Assembly: GCA_029204225.1 (NCBI GenBank)
Contig: CM055110.1
Coordinates: forward strand, 3,318,875-3,382,874
Length of the DNA: 64,000 bases
Direction: 5' to 3'
Origin: Diphasiastrum complanatum
Lineage: Eukaryota > Streptophyta > Lycopodiopsida > Lycopodiales > Lycopodiaceae
Position 1 is the first letter of the stretch; every line of letters starts with the position of its first letter. This document shows, in pieces, positions 36,601 to 48,259 of the stretch. Both the position numbers and the translations under genes were made by a program. Below the pieces are notes generated by a model. That model worked only from the letters and a program-made list of their open reading frames with translations, ran no database searches and was not told where the DNA came from.

Positions 36601-39600
36601 CCCTCAGTTTGTGTTGTTGTCTGTATTAAAACTCTTGTTAGTAGTCCTTAAGTGGAAAGTTTGAATCCTGTATGTGCTGCAGTATAAAACCTTCATCTTT
36701 AAGTGTAGATGATATTCTTACATTTCGATAGAAAGTGCTTAGCCCACCAATCATTGTAAGGGAGACTCATAACCTCAAGCCTTCTGTAAATCAAGACGGT
36801 CAAGTTTGTCTGTTTCATATCGTGTCTAATGAACATCATACTCTTCATCAGTTGGCCAAAGAAATCAGCACTTTTATCTTACAAAGATGAACATAATATT
36901 GGCCCTACTTGCACAAGAGACTAGCTCCTTGCTTGAAAAGCAGGTATCATTGGTGGATGTGGTGAGCTGCGCACATAAGTGAATTGCAATAAGAGTTGCT
37001 CACAGATGAGAGTGTTGGATCTTCAGCTTCCACACCTATGGCTCCAACTAACATGACTATGGTAGTCTCCCAACTAGTCTACGCTATGGCTTCTCCAACT
37101 AGTTTGGATATGGATGCCAGTCATGAGCATGGTGGTGAGTATTCTGATGGGTAGGATCCACTCTTCTCTCTTTTCTCTCCTTAGTTTCTAGCAAATGATG
37201 GCTTAACCTAGAAGATAAAACCCTAAACTAAATCTCATCCTCTAAGGCTTACCCTACTAGAGAATGGAGGGCCTAGATTAACTTAACCTGTTGCCAGATG
37301 AATAATATACAATACAATGTGAAGTAACACAGTACATGAAACCACACAAGGAAGAACACTCAGAGAGAAAGATAGGCTTCTATTGCAAATGAGGTTCTTT
37401 TGAAAATGGACTCTTCCACTCCTATTTATACTTGGAGTGATGGTCACTTACAGAAGTGCACTGTGGGACAAGTAAGCCACATAGACTAACTTAACTTTGA
37501 ATCACACTGGTGCCATGGGACAAACCCCCAATAGGCCTTTGTGACTAACTTTTACATAACTTGAAATCACATATCGATGTGCAGTGCCCATGACAATTTA
37601 AACTTAGAACTGAATAACTTAAGCCATTACGGATAAAATAAAAGCCTAAACCTTGATGGGCAAGTTCTGCGTTTAAATTCTATCCTGCTTATATTTTTAA
37701 AGATGTTTCGCAGGATGGCTAGAATATTCCTTGGAATATCAGCCTACATTATCCCCTCCGTTTTAGAACTTGGCGGTCCCATGCCAAGTGCAATGTTAAG
37801 ACCCCGCTCCTTATGGTGCTGGAGGAGTCAAAGTCGGTGCAGCTTGTAGATAAAGTGCTGCTCCGTAGGTAATAAAGCTTTGAAGAAGTATGAGCATCTC
37901 CAGAAGACTTGAATTGAATCAAGTTGGAGTTGGCTCGTTGATGACTTACTTCCAATTGTTCACGCAGATAATTCAACGGATGATGTACACGAGCTTAGTA
38001 TTTCTTGAAACATGATGTGAATGCCACACAAGGAGTTACTGAACAGCGGTGAGAGGAAGATGGAGTGGGTGTGACAGGGGGTGTTGTAATCTCGGAAGTG
38101 GTGAAGGTGGATAGATGGATGTTGCTGGATGGATTAAAATTCCTTTGCTCATTACTGTCTTTTGAAAGCAATTTTGTCAGCAGAAGTTTTCCATTTGACG
38201 TTTCTTGCAACTGTTTGATTTTTTTTTGTTTAGACATGGCTCATAATCGTTGTTGGAAACCTCTAACATCCTTGAGTTCGTTGCTTCAAATGCCAAACTA
38301 TATCAATGGTATGTTGTAGATGGCGTAGATTTGTTTGCTTCACGAACGCAAAGGTACTCTTATTGAAATTTTACAATTCTAGCTTGACCATTTTTTGTCA
38401 CATGCATTGTACTTGGCAAGATGGCCATGTAAATAGATGCCACACATGCCAAATCACATAGGATGATTTCCAATAAGTCCATTCCTCATATTACATTGTG
38501 ATAGCATCTTTGAAATGAGGCAAAAATGTGTTTGGATAGGCTAGAGAAATTCTAGGATCTAGAAATAGCATGTTTTTTATTGTTTTTGGATCTTGAGATC
38601 TTGACCCCAAGTTAGGGGGGATCCCATGACCTATTAGGTTAGATATTAGGGTTAGGGTATGAAAAGTTCAGAGGTGCCCTAATATGCTCAGATCCGAGCT
38701 TTAAATGTATAAATACATGATGGGATCTCCATCAAATTATCAAGAAAAATCGAGTTTTTCCACTTCTATCATCATTGTCTTTTGGTGGCGAGTTCTAGCT
38801 ATTGGATGTGAGTATTTTTATGCATTAATTGCTTGGATTGGAAGGTGCTGAACTTGTTTACAGGTCTGAGAAGCTCGCTGTACTTTACTTTGGTTCATTT
38901 GATCAAATCTATGTGTCTAATGTGGAGTTAAATGCCAAATTTGCTAGTTTTGGTAACTAGTCTTGATTCTAGCTCATAGTTTGGATCTAGATCTTTTATT
39001 TGTGCATCCTCCATCACTTTTAGGATTGATTGGGATTGAATTTGCTGTAAAATTTTGTCAACTATACTTGATAAACTATTGTCTCCAAAAATACTTTGTT
39101 GACAAAGATCTCCTCTTTTAACGTTGTTGTGCCACTGCAACTTCTTTGAGCTCTTTGTACAGTTTGAGAGCTCTTTGAATTGTAGCAATTGTATCTAGAG
39201 ACTTGTAAGACGTTTTTTTTTGTCATACACATAGTCATGTGCTTTGGAGTTATCAAGAAGCTGATCTCTTTTGCGGCGACACGACTGGCATCTTATTGGT
39301 GAGAGCCTCTATCATTCTTGCTTTATTCCCTTGGAGCTTTTAAACAGCATCAGTGGTCTACTGTAGATGTCATAGAGTTGTTTGCTTTACAAAGTGTTTC
39401 AATTCATAACCCAAAGCAAGTTCAGATCGATCCATCGGGTAGAAATGAGGTCTTGAAACAAGGATGGGAGAAGTGAGATGAGGTTTCAAGATTGACCATA
39501 TGGTGGAATATGAGGAAAATGGATGGAAAAAAGGAATGAGATAAGTATTGTATGGTTTTCCATATCTCTCCATAATATAACCAATGCTCTTTGTACAATT

Positions 39601-42600
39601 CTCCACGGAATCATCATTGCTCGCCTTTGAAAATAGCTTCGTCATTGAGGTCGTGCGCTCATAACTTCAATCTTTGATTGACTTGAGAGTCCTTCAGTTT
39701 ACGTAGGCCTACAGGATTTCACTCAGTGATGACTTGTGCTTATTGCGGCCTCCGCAGATGATCGAATGGATGATGTACAACAACGGTAGTATGGTCTTGA
39801 GACACGATTACCACTGCTCAATGTACATTTTGCCAATGAAGCATCGTTGTTGGCATTGGTAGGAACACTTGTCGTCTGCGTTGGTTTGCCATAGATTTTG
39901 CCTTTGATGTGACTTGAGTGCCCTTCACTGGTACAAGCTACCACTTTATTGATGATTTGATGGCCATGGTGAGGCAATTGGCAAAGCATGGATATTGTAG
40001 CGCTTATGTAAAACCAACTGCTTATTGCGAATGGCGGTGTTGGTGTTGTCGCGGATATTCCATCTTGTTGGTCTGATAAGATGCTCGTTTTGTTGCTAAA
40101 CTGAGCATTTGTTGTTGAAGTCCTTGACTGCTCTTTTGTTTCATATGGGAAGTTGTTGAAATCATTGGATAAAGATGTAGAGATATATCCCAATGAAAAT
40201 TCGTGTGATACTGCAACTGTAGAGGTAAAATAAAATGGCTGATGAAATATCACCTATAGTGCTGCTGCAAAAGAAAACACACCAAACCATACGACAATAG
40301 AACAAACAAACAGACACATAGTGACAGGACAAAACTTGAAATAAGAGAAAAAATGAAAAATTGTAGCAGATAACTCTATAGAAGGATTTGCATGACACTC
40401 TTAGACCAAACTCTTGCAATCCAGTATCAAACTTGGCACAAGGCCATAGCTACAGTGTTACAAAAGAAAAACAAGTGATAACATATAACATTTACGTAGC
40501 ATGTCATAAGACACTTATGTCTTAGATTACTTTCACTCAGATAAAACATACGGGTTATCATCTAGACACAAAGCTCATGATTCATCAGGCGGTAGCTTAA
40601 AACTTCGCTCCAGGATATGATATCAATTGCTTGGTCATAGAGACGTAATGAAGACACAGATCTGATGTGGTACATTCTCGATCTTATCTATGAATGATGT
40701 TTGAGATAGACCTTACGTGATTGCTAGATAGGATGTAACTGTATTTGGATTGGAAGCAACTATGTATCCGTGGATGACAAAAGAATCAGTAAGACTAGAC
40801 GAGCCTAGACACATCTAATACTACGAATTTTAGTAAGGTGCAAATGGATCAACTTGATGAGCATGCACATTGGTATCTTCTAGATAATACATCGCTGGGT
40901 CTATGTAGTCAGAACAACTTTAGAGCTGTCTCCATAGAACTTACAAGCGTTATCAAAATCTTGGAAGAACTTGACTGGGTCCGATTATCCATCATACTTT
41001 GGGCATTGATTCTCGGAATCCTCTTATCTACTCGTGGTGGAGGTGGATTGTTTGTCTCCCCTGACATTGTGATGTAAGATAGATGATTCTACACACAGTG
41101 GTTAAATGATGAATGTGGAAGGTATTCACAAGATGGTGATCTTATCACGAGGAATCTATGGCTTTCTACTAGGTCACATCTAAGGTGCTTCCCAACTAGA
41201 GTGCCTAAAATTATTTCCAACTAGATTGTCTCATGATAGGATGTGGAAAGTGAATTGGTACATGGCTATGTGTAGTGCATCTGATGATAGATCGACTTAT
41301 CCTGGTGAAACAGTTTTGTTGCGCAACCGAGGGCGATACTAGAATTCAGGTTTTCTCAGTGAATGGTGCTACTCAAGCTCATTAGTGTACTCTTTTGGAG
41401 AGAATTCACACACCTACCTGGGAACTTGCACAAGTCTAGAGCTTGCCAAAAATAGACTATGCAACTACTATTTGAGGATAATCAAGAATTTGTACTGGGG
41501 CCTTTTTTGAATTCTTGGTCAAGAGATGTAAGTAGAGTATTCGCAAGGAATCGTTTAGAGATATTTTATCTCTATGAGAATACTTACCATGATGAAATAT
41601 GCAAAAATAGCCATTTTTGCTCTGTATCTTACCACTGGTGATAGCATAGAGTCTCACAATGTTTTCGAGTGATTCCAATAAAATCTGATCCTCGTTTGAC
41701 ATGTTTGGCATTGTTGACACGCCATTGTCATTTGCCTCACTAGAGTCTCCAGTTCTCATATTACCACTTGAGGGTGACAGTACCTGGACAGGCCTCTTCA
41801 TCGATGGTCTTGAGATTTGAAGGCCATGGATTGATCCCCACTGGTCAGTAGTAACTTAGGATACAAAACTTTCACTTAGAAAACTAGCTTGAGATTATGA
41901 CAGTCCATATGCTCCTTGCCATCTGAACACTCTTAACATACCATTGAACTCCTTACGAGAAAAGCAGCTGTCTCAGGCAAACTTGTTACAAAACAAGTGC
42001 TCTCTATGTCGAGATTCTATGCACTTAGGTGATGGGTGATGGATGTTGATATCGACAGATTTGGCAAACTTATCATGACGAATCTATGGTTTCCTACTAG
42101 GACACTTCTAAGGCATTCCCTACTAGGGTGCTTAAGGCTATCAAAATAGATTCATCATGATAGGATTGTCAGCGATGGAAGATGGATATGTACAATTCTA
42201 GGTGCAAAGTGTATTTGCAAGAGCTTGGATTTTTCTGAGTGGAACCATATGATGTTGATCTTAGAGGATTTTACTGAGTTTCAAGTGCTTGAAATTATGG
42301 GTCTTCGTTGTGATCACAAATGGACCTCTCTGGATAGAATTCGCATGCATGCCTGGGACTCGCACAAGTCCAGATCTTGCCAAAAAACAGGCTATGCAAG
42401 TACCAGATAGTTCTATTTTAGGACAGATCAAAGATTTTGCACTTGAAAGTATTTCTACAAGTTTGTTCTGGGTTTTCTTACCTTATTTGGGAGTTTTTTT
42501 TTTTTTGTTTTTTGAAATTACTCACCTCCTCTAGGATTCTTGTAGCTGACAAAAGTCGTTGCGTAAATTAGGGAATGACTTGTACAGTTGTGCGAGTTAT

Positions 42601-45600
42601 TTCGTACCTAGTCAACTCAAATGGACCACAAAGCAAGAAAATTATTGGGGACTCGTACAAAAAATGACTCGTGGACGGAAATGGACGACTCGCACAGGAG
42701 ATGACTCGCGCAAAAAAAATGGCTCGTGGACGAAAACGGATGACTCGCACAGGACTCGCACAGAAGATGACTCGCGCAAAAAAAAATCACTCGTGGATGG
42801 AAACGGACTACTCGCACAGGACTCGCACAGAAGATGACTCGCACAAAAAAAAATGACTCGTGGACGGAAACGGACGACTCGCACAGAAGATGACTCACGC
42901 AAAAATATGACTCCTGGACGGAAATGGACAACACGCTTGGGACTCGCACAGAAGATGACTCGCACAAAAAAAATGACTTATGGACGGAAACGGACGACTC
43001 GCACAGAAGATGACTCGCCGACTAGCTGGCGTACTTGCACATGACTCGGAAGGTGACAAAATGGGAGCTGGCGTACTTGCACATGACTCGGAAGGTGACA
43101 AAAGAACTGTAAATGGCTATAAACACTAATGAAAAACGTGTAGTGAAAATCAGCCGAAAACCCACTGAAAATGACTAAAAAAATGGCTAGAAACAATTGA
43201 ATTACAGATGGCAAACACCGCTAAAATCTGGAAAACTGTAGGAAAATCTTGAAAAATCGCTGAAGTCAGAAAAACAGCCAAAAACAATGTTGAACAGGTC
43301 TGAAAAAATGTTTAAAAATACTGCTTAATCCCACAGGACTGAGGGTGGATGCAACCAGGAGAACACTTGTGAAAAGGCTACAATAATCGATTCTTAAAAA
43401 ATGAAGCTTTGGCTATGGCCATTGGTGCTGCTGAAAACGAAAGTCGAGTGTTTGGAAGGAGATGGCTGGTTATTCAAGATGTACCAGGAAGAAGGAGTGC
43501 TAACCACCTCTGAAAATCGGATGATGGCAGCTGGGAAGATAGAAAGGAAAAAAATTCACCTTGCTCCTTCACCCTTCTGAGAAGCTCGTGGGCTGCGTGG
43601 GCTGCAGGCTCTTTCTAAATGAGCACTCTTTCTAAACGAGCACCTGCAAACGGCTGAAAATGCCTGAAAACAGCAAACTGCTGCAAACACTTGGAAACAA
43701 CGGAAAACACCTGCTGATGGCACCTGCAAACACACCTGGAAACAACGGAAAACAGTTGGAGACACTCTAGGTAGCAGATGATTACTTCCAACGAGCTGTT
43801 CTCTACACGCTAGGCAGCTGATGATGCGCCCCATGCTGCGTGGGCTGCAGGATCCTTCTAAACGAGCAGATGCTGTTCAGAACACTCCTCCTTTGTCAGA
43901 CTGTAGGGCAGAAAATGAGCTGAAAACGAGCTAGCAGACACGGTTGATGGGCCGTTTTAGCCTTCTGATGTGCCCCTTACAGCTTATGCATGTTTTCAAC
44001 AGATGGCACTTGCAAACGGCTGAAAAAAGCTGATGGAAAAATGATGAAAAACGAGGATGGAAAAACGCTGATGAGAAGCTGATGAAGAACTTCTGTGGGC
44101 TTCCGTGGGCTATAGATGGAAAACGCTACAAATTTGATGTTGATCACAGCTATCCAAGTTCAAGCCTCCATCCTTGGAAGGCTGTGCAATAAAGGCTTGT
44201 GGACAGCAGAAGCTAGGCTGGAACTCCAGCGCTGGAAGAGCATGCAAGGATCTTAGACCTTACTGCCTCCACTACTTCTGCTTGCTGCCATTCACCTCAA
44301 GATCAATATTTAGAAATGGCAAGTCCCCTATATGCAATGCCTCGATCTCTAAGCCAAGAACAAATATAATGGTAAAAGAAGGGTGCTAAAAACAAGGATC
44401 ATGCAAAATGCAAGCAAGAAGGATGTTAAAAACAAGGAAGAAGAAGACACAAAGAATGCGAAAAGCAAACAAGCGAGAACTAGAAAGGGTAGCTAGAAAC
44501 GTAGAACAAGTAAAAACAAAGGAAGAGTAGCTAGAAACGTAGAGAGAGCGAGAAAAAGAGCGGCTACGGCGCCAATGTTGGATCTTCAACATCCACACCG
44601 GCTATGGCTCCAACTAGCATGACTATGGCAGTCTCCCAACTAGTCTACGCTATGGCTTCTCCAACTAGTTTGGATATGGATGCAAGACAGTCATGAGCAT
44701 GATGGTGAGTATTCTGATGGGTAAGATCCACTCTTCTCTCTTTTCTCTCCTTAGTTTCTAGCAAATGACGGCTTAACCTAAAAGATAAAACCCTAAACTA
44801 AATCTCATCCTCTAAGGCTTACCCTATTAGAGAATAAGCGCCTAGATTAACTTAACCTGTTGCCAGATGAATAATATACAATACAATGTGAAGTAACACA
44901 GTACATGAAACCACACAAGGCAGAACACTTAGAGAGAAAGATAGGCTTGTATTGCAAATGAGGTTCTTTTGAAAATGGACTCTTCCACTCCTATTTATAC
45001 TTGGAGTGGTGATCACTTACATAAATGCACTGTGGGACAAGTAAGCCACATAGACTAACGTGACTTTCAATCACACTGGTGCCATGGGACAAACCCCCAA
45101 TAGGCCTTTGTGACTAACTTTTACATAACTTGAAATCACATATCTATGTGCAGTGCCCATGACAATTTAAACTTAGAAATGGATAACTTAAGCCATTACG
45201 GATAAAATAAAAGCCTAAACCTTGATGGGTAAGTTCTGCGTGTTTAAATTCTATCCTGCTTGTATTTTTAAAGATGTTCCGCAGGATGGTTAGAATATTC
45301 TTTGGAATATCAGCCTAGAGAGAGTTGCCCCAATCCCTAGCCTAAGAAAATATTTTCCTCACAAATGAAAGAATATCTCTTGCTGATTGTTTATTGCAAG
45401 TTTTCTTTGTTTTAAATACTAGCTCTCAAGATATTGCTAACTTCACTTCACCTATTCGGGCATGCATGCATGGACATTGTGTTTTTACTTAATGCATTTT
45501 GTTCCATATATATGCAGTGAGACGTGGGGGCCCCAAGACTTTTCAACACATATCTATGCTAGCAGTATTTGTTTATACATTAGTAAAATGTAGCTTTGAA

Positions 45601-46788
45601 GAAACTTCCTGCTTTTATTAATAAAAGATGGGAAAACCCATCAGAGTAAAAAGGAATGCATGTTGAAAATGTAAAGGCCATAAGGCGAATTGAGATATTG
45701 TACAAGTTTAACAAAGCAACAATCTCACAGAGTATCTACATAAAGTCTACTGCTTGGTGTAAGTCGCTAGTTAAGACAGTTGGAAGTTTAGGTAGTGCAG
45801 GAGCTGTCCGTTCCTGCAACTACGGCACGTCGAAGTACTGCAAGTGCCTGAGTGCGTTGTAAAGTCATCGAAACTCGTTGACGATAATAAACCGTAATGA
45901 TAGATAAAGGTGAAGTATACATATTGATAGTCACAGGAACATTGACTTCTTTACACCTCGTTGCATACTTTTCAGACCTATTATGTGTTTGTATTTGGTG
46001 CCACTAGATTAACCCAAATGTCTTCTACTGCAATAAGAAATAGCACAGATTTGATGACTTAAGAAGATGACAGCAATACAATTTAATTTCTGGAGAAATC
46101 TTGGCTAAAGTATTTAGATGATATTCATCTCCTTTGATTTGCAGATTCATCGTCAAATATCTGCATTCAAGATTGCTATGTCAGAAATGGCGATGATATC
46201 ATTTCGATAAAAAGTGGATGGGATGAGTACGGAATTGCCTTTAACCGTCCCAGTCAAAACATTGTGATTCAACATGTAGTTGGAGAGACACATACTAGCT
46301 CTGGAATTGCCTTTGGAAGTGAGATGTCTGGTGGAATTGAACATGTTTATGTAGAGGACCTCACAATTCTAAATGCCAGGAGAGGCATCAGGTTCAAGAC
46401 TGCAGCAGGCCGAGGTGGGTACATAAGGAACATTGATATCAACAATGTTGTGATGCACAATGTGACAAATGCTATTGAGTTTACAGGGTTTTACGGGGAA
46501 CACCCTGATGGTCACTATAACCAAACTGCTTTTTCAATTATCAACCGCATCAGCATTTCTAACATAGTCGGAGACCACATAACGCTTGCTGGGAATCTGC
46601 AGGGCCTACCTGAGGCTCCTTATACAGGTATCTGCCTCAACAATGTAAGTCTTGATGTCATTCCTGGCAAGTTGGTTTGGAATTGCTCTGCTGTTCAAGG
46701 CTTCTCTATGGACGTAGTCCCCGAACCATGTACTGAGCTAAGGGATGAGAATGCTTCTTCCCTCTGCTCTGCTGTATGTTACAGGTAG
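33661..46788 (+). CDS. polygalacturonase-like GH28 protein (PG2), five exons
   Basis: Secreted pectin-acting GH28 protein, the divergent paralogue of PG1. Exons: 33661-34047, 34887-35007, 35720-35894, 36225-36295, 46145-46788; GT-AG borders with the same exon lengths and phases as PG1 for exons 1-4. It encodes 465 residues with no stop or shift. The signal peptide LVLILNCIFIW is near the N-terminus. Motifs: SPNTDG (Asp247), NGDD at 266-269, SGWDEYGI, SSGIAFGSEMSGGIE instead of GHG, and RFK at 334-336. The C-terminus is 11 residues longer than PG1 because the PG1 stop position is out of frame or lost here. Intron 4 is 9,849 nt against 245 nt in PG1 and contains an antisense LTR element. An in-frame ATG at 33640 also exists, but 33661 matches the PG1 start and signal peptide. 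The intact reading argues for function; expression across the long intron is untested. Confidence 0.93.
37013..37748 (-). repeat. 3' LTR of the intronic element (736 bp)
   Basis: On the plus strand it begins TGTTGGATCTTCAGC and ends ATCAGCCTACA, and is preceded by the 5-bp target duplication GAGAG. It matches 44576-45319 along its length with scattered substitutions and small indels. Confidence 0.88.
41080..42420 (+). repeat. diverged internal direct duplication, spacing about 930 bp
   Basis: Blocks at about 41100-41470 and 42030-42410 share GAATCTATGG, CTACTAGG, a CATGATAGGAT segment, GAGAATTCACACAC/AGAATTCGCATGC, then a CCTGGGA(A/C)CT(T/C)GCAC segment and CTTGCCAAAAA. It lies within the intronic LTR element and has no coding content that I can identify. 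Confidence 0.55.
42655..43025. repeat. minisatellite built on GACTCG words
   Basis: Six or so units containing ATGACTCGTGGACGGAAACG, then GACGACTCGCACAGAAGATG, then CTCGCGCAAAAAAA, inside the intronic LTR element. Because the unit rarely contains stops, several frames stay open on both strands; these frames are not genes. A shorter duplication GAGCTGGCGTACTTGCACAT lies at about 43022-43086. Confidence 0.85.
44576..45319 (-). repeat. 5' LTR of the intronic element (744 bp)
   Basis: On the plus strand it begins TGTTGGATCTTCAAC and ends ATCAGCCTAGA; the terminal CA is mutated to GA. GAGAG follows. The primer-binding site is at 44559-44575 on the plus coordinates. Confidence 0.88.
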
Positions 46789-47370
46789 ATGCGATATATG
46801 ACAAAGACCTTCATATGCTTTTGCTAGTCTTTTTTTGGTCATGCCAGTTCCTTGCTAACCCCATCGATTCACCTATCAACAGTGCAATATTTGCAACGAT
46901 AGTTTGTTACCAATGATTATTTTGGCTTGTAAGGAATTAGTGTTGCATTCAAAAGAATATGAAGGTCAGGAAGTTATAACCCCAACAAACTATGCTTTGT
47001 TATCAAAAGATTCAAAACCAAAGTGCATGTGCAGAGTTTAACACCATGTTTACATCCCCATGGAGGAATCATCTACACACTTGCCTGCAAAAAATCAGAA
47101 GTCTTGTCTAATTTCTCACACATTCAAATTCATAGTAACAGCAGAACCCTCCAAACCAGCTGAAATTTTTCTGTTTTTGGAAATATGAAAGAAAGAAGTG
47201 CTTTTTCAGATTGTTTTGCTATAGAATGATTCCAACTTGAAAAAAATTGATCAGTTTAAATCAACCCTTTCTGAATCCAGTGGTGACTGTGGTTGCACAT
47301 TCTGAAGTCAATCACTTGGTGTTTAAACTCATTAGAGGAGCAAATGTGCATTCTAATTGCTGGTTGGAAA
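46789..47370 (+). other. 3' flank of PG2
   Basis: Sequence matching the PG1 3' flank (ATCTACACACTTGCCTG at about 47071) shows that the duplicated arm extends at least to about 47105. No further gene motif. Confidence 0.6.
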
Positions 47371-47594
47371 CCCTATCTACTCAAGGAATTGGTAGTGTTG
47401 TTATATCCCAAAAGGACAATCCTTGGACCTGCCTACCAAGCAAAACAACCAACTCTGGCAATTATATGGAGATTGATGTCGCAAGTAGGGTGTATTCTTC
47501 AACTATGCTTGATGGAGTTGATCATCAAAAGCTTGGTGGGGCAATTTTAGACCGAAATCAAAGATATTGGAACTTACTTTACCCACATAAGTAG
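47247..47594 (+). CDS. unrecognised 115-residue open frame
   Basis: Open frame with no domain I recognise. It covers part of a 311-bp duplicated block (47371-47681); in the second copy at 49792-50102 the corresponding frame has a TGG to TGA stop. Being mostly a repeated block downstream of PG2 with no start context, it is more likely a piece of a mobile element than a gene. Confidence 0.2.
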   Translation: MISLNQPFLNPVVTVVAHSEVNHLVFKLIRGANVHSNCWLETLSTQGIGSVVISQKDNPWTCLPSKTTNSGNYMEIDVASRVYSSTMLDGVDHQKLGGAILDRNQRYWNLLYPHK

Positions 47595-47681
47595 GGAGAC
47601 TTGTAAACTATGAGTTCAACTTCTATGTTAGTTTTTAACATTTCCAAGAAATCTAGCATGTTGCAACCAACAAAGGTGCTT
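47371..47681 (+). repeat. 311-bp direct duplication, copy 1
   Basis: Begins CCCTATCTACTCAAG and ends CAACAAAGGTGCTT. Copy 2 is at 49792-50102 with roughly four or five substitutions. No target-site duplication or inverted ends were seen. Confidence 0.9.
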
Positions 47682-48163
47682 GTACAAGATTGAAAATTTT
47701 CATTAGTTTTTTAGCTTGATTGAGCAATTTAAATTATGACTCCATGGATTCGGCAACATACAACAAGTGGAGACCGAGAAGATTAAGTGCCACAAACAAC
47801 TTAGCTTGTCCAACTACCACAAGTATCAACATCGATATTGATTGACCTACAAGCTTGGACTAATTGTCATAACAAAGTTCGACTATTCATCCCATAGACA
47901 TCATCAAAGGAAGCAAGTATTAATCCCCAAGTAATGGTAATGAGCTACAAATGAAATCTAATTGCCAACTCGAAGTGGTTGAATAACAAGTATTGTATCC
48001 TACTACATTTGGGAAAATAAGGAACTGATTTAAAATATTATAGGAATTGCATGGAATTTGATTCGAATTTTTGTTGACTATTGTGATCAATGGATGAAAC
48101 CATTGGATCATTTGGCTATACAGCTTGATTACAAGATTAATCAGTCTAAAAGATTTTGTAATT

Positions 48164-48259
<96 letters not shown>

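Larger units (their letters stand above)
37013..45319 (-). mobile_element. non-autonomous LTR retrotransposon (LARD-like) in PG2 intron 4
   Basis: Two direct repeats, 37013-37748 and 44576-45319, flank 6.8 kb. On the minus strand the LTR reads TGTAGG ... CCAACA. A primer-binding site TTGGCGCCGTAGCCGCT abuts the 5' LTR (plus 44559-44575) and a purine tract CTAAAACGGAGGGGATAA abuts the 3' LTR (plus 37749-37766). Target duplication GAGAG is at 37008-37012 and 45320-45324. The internal region has only short frames; I find no gag, protease, RT or integrase strings. PBS type suggests a Ty3/gypsy (Tat/Athila-like) donor. The element is antisense to PG2. The LTRs look about 95% alike by eye, so insertion is fairly recent. 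Confidence 0.85.

Noticed and set aside
47293-47550. Possible Copia RNase H from the string QAKQPTLAI in a second frame of the 311-bp block
   Set aside because: Only one short string fits; the conserved residues that should follow (TEAEY-type and the HIRE end) are absent.
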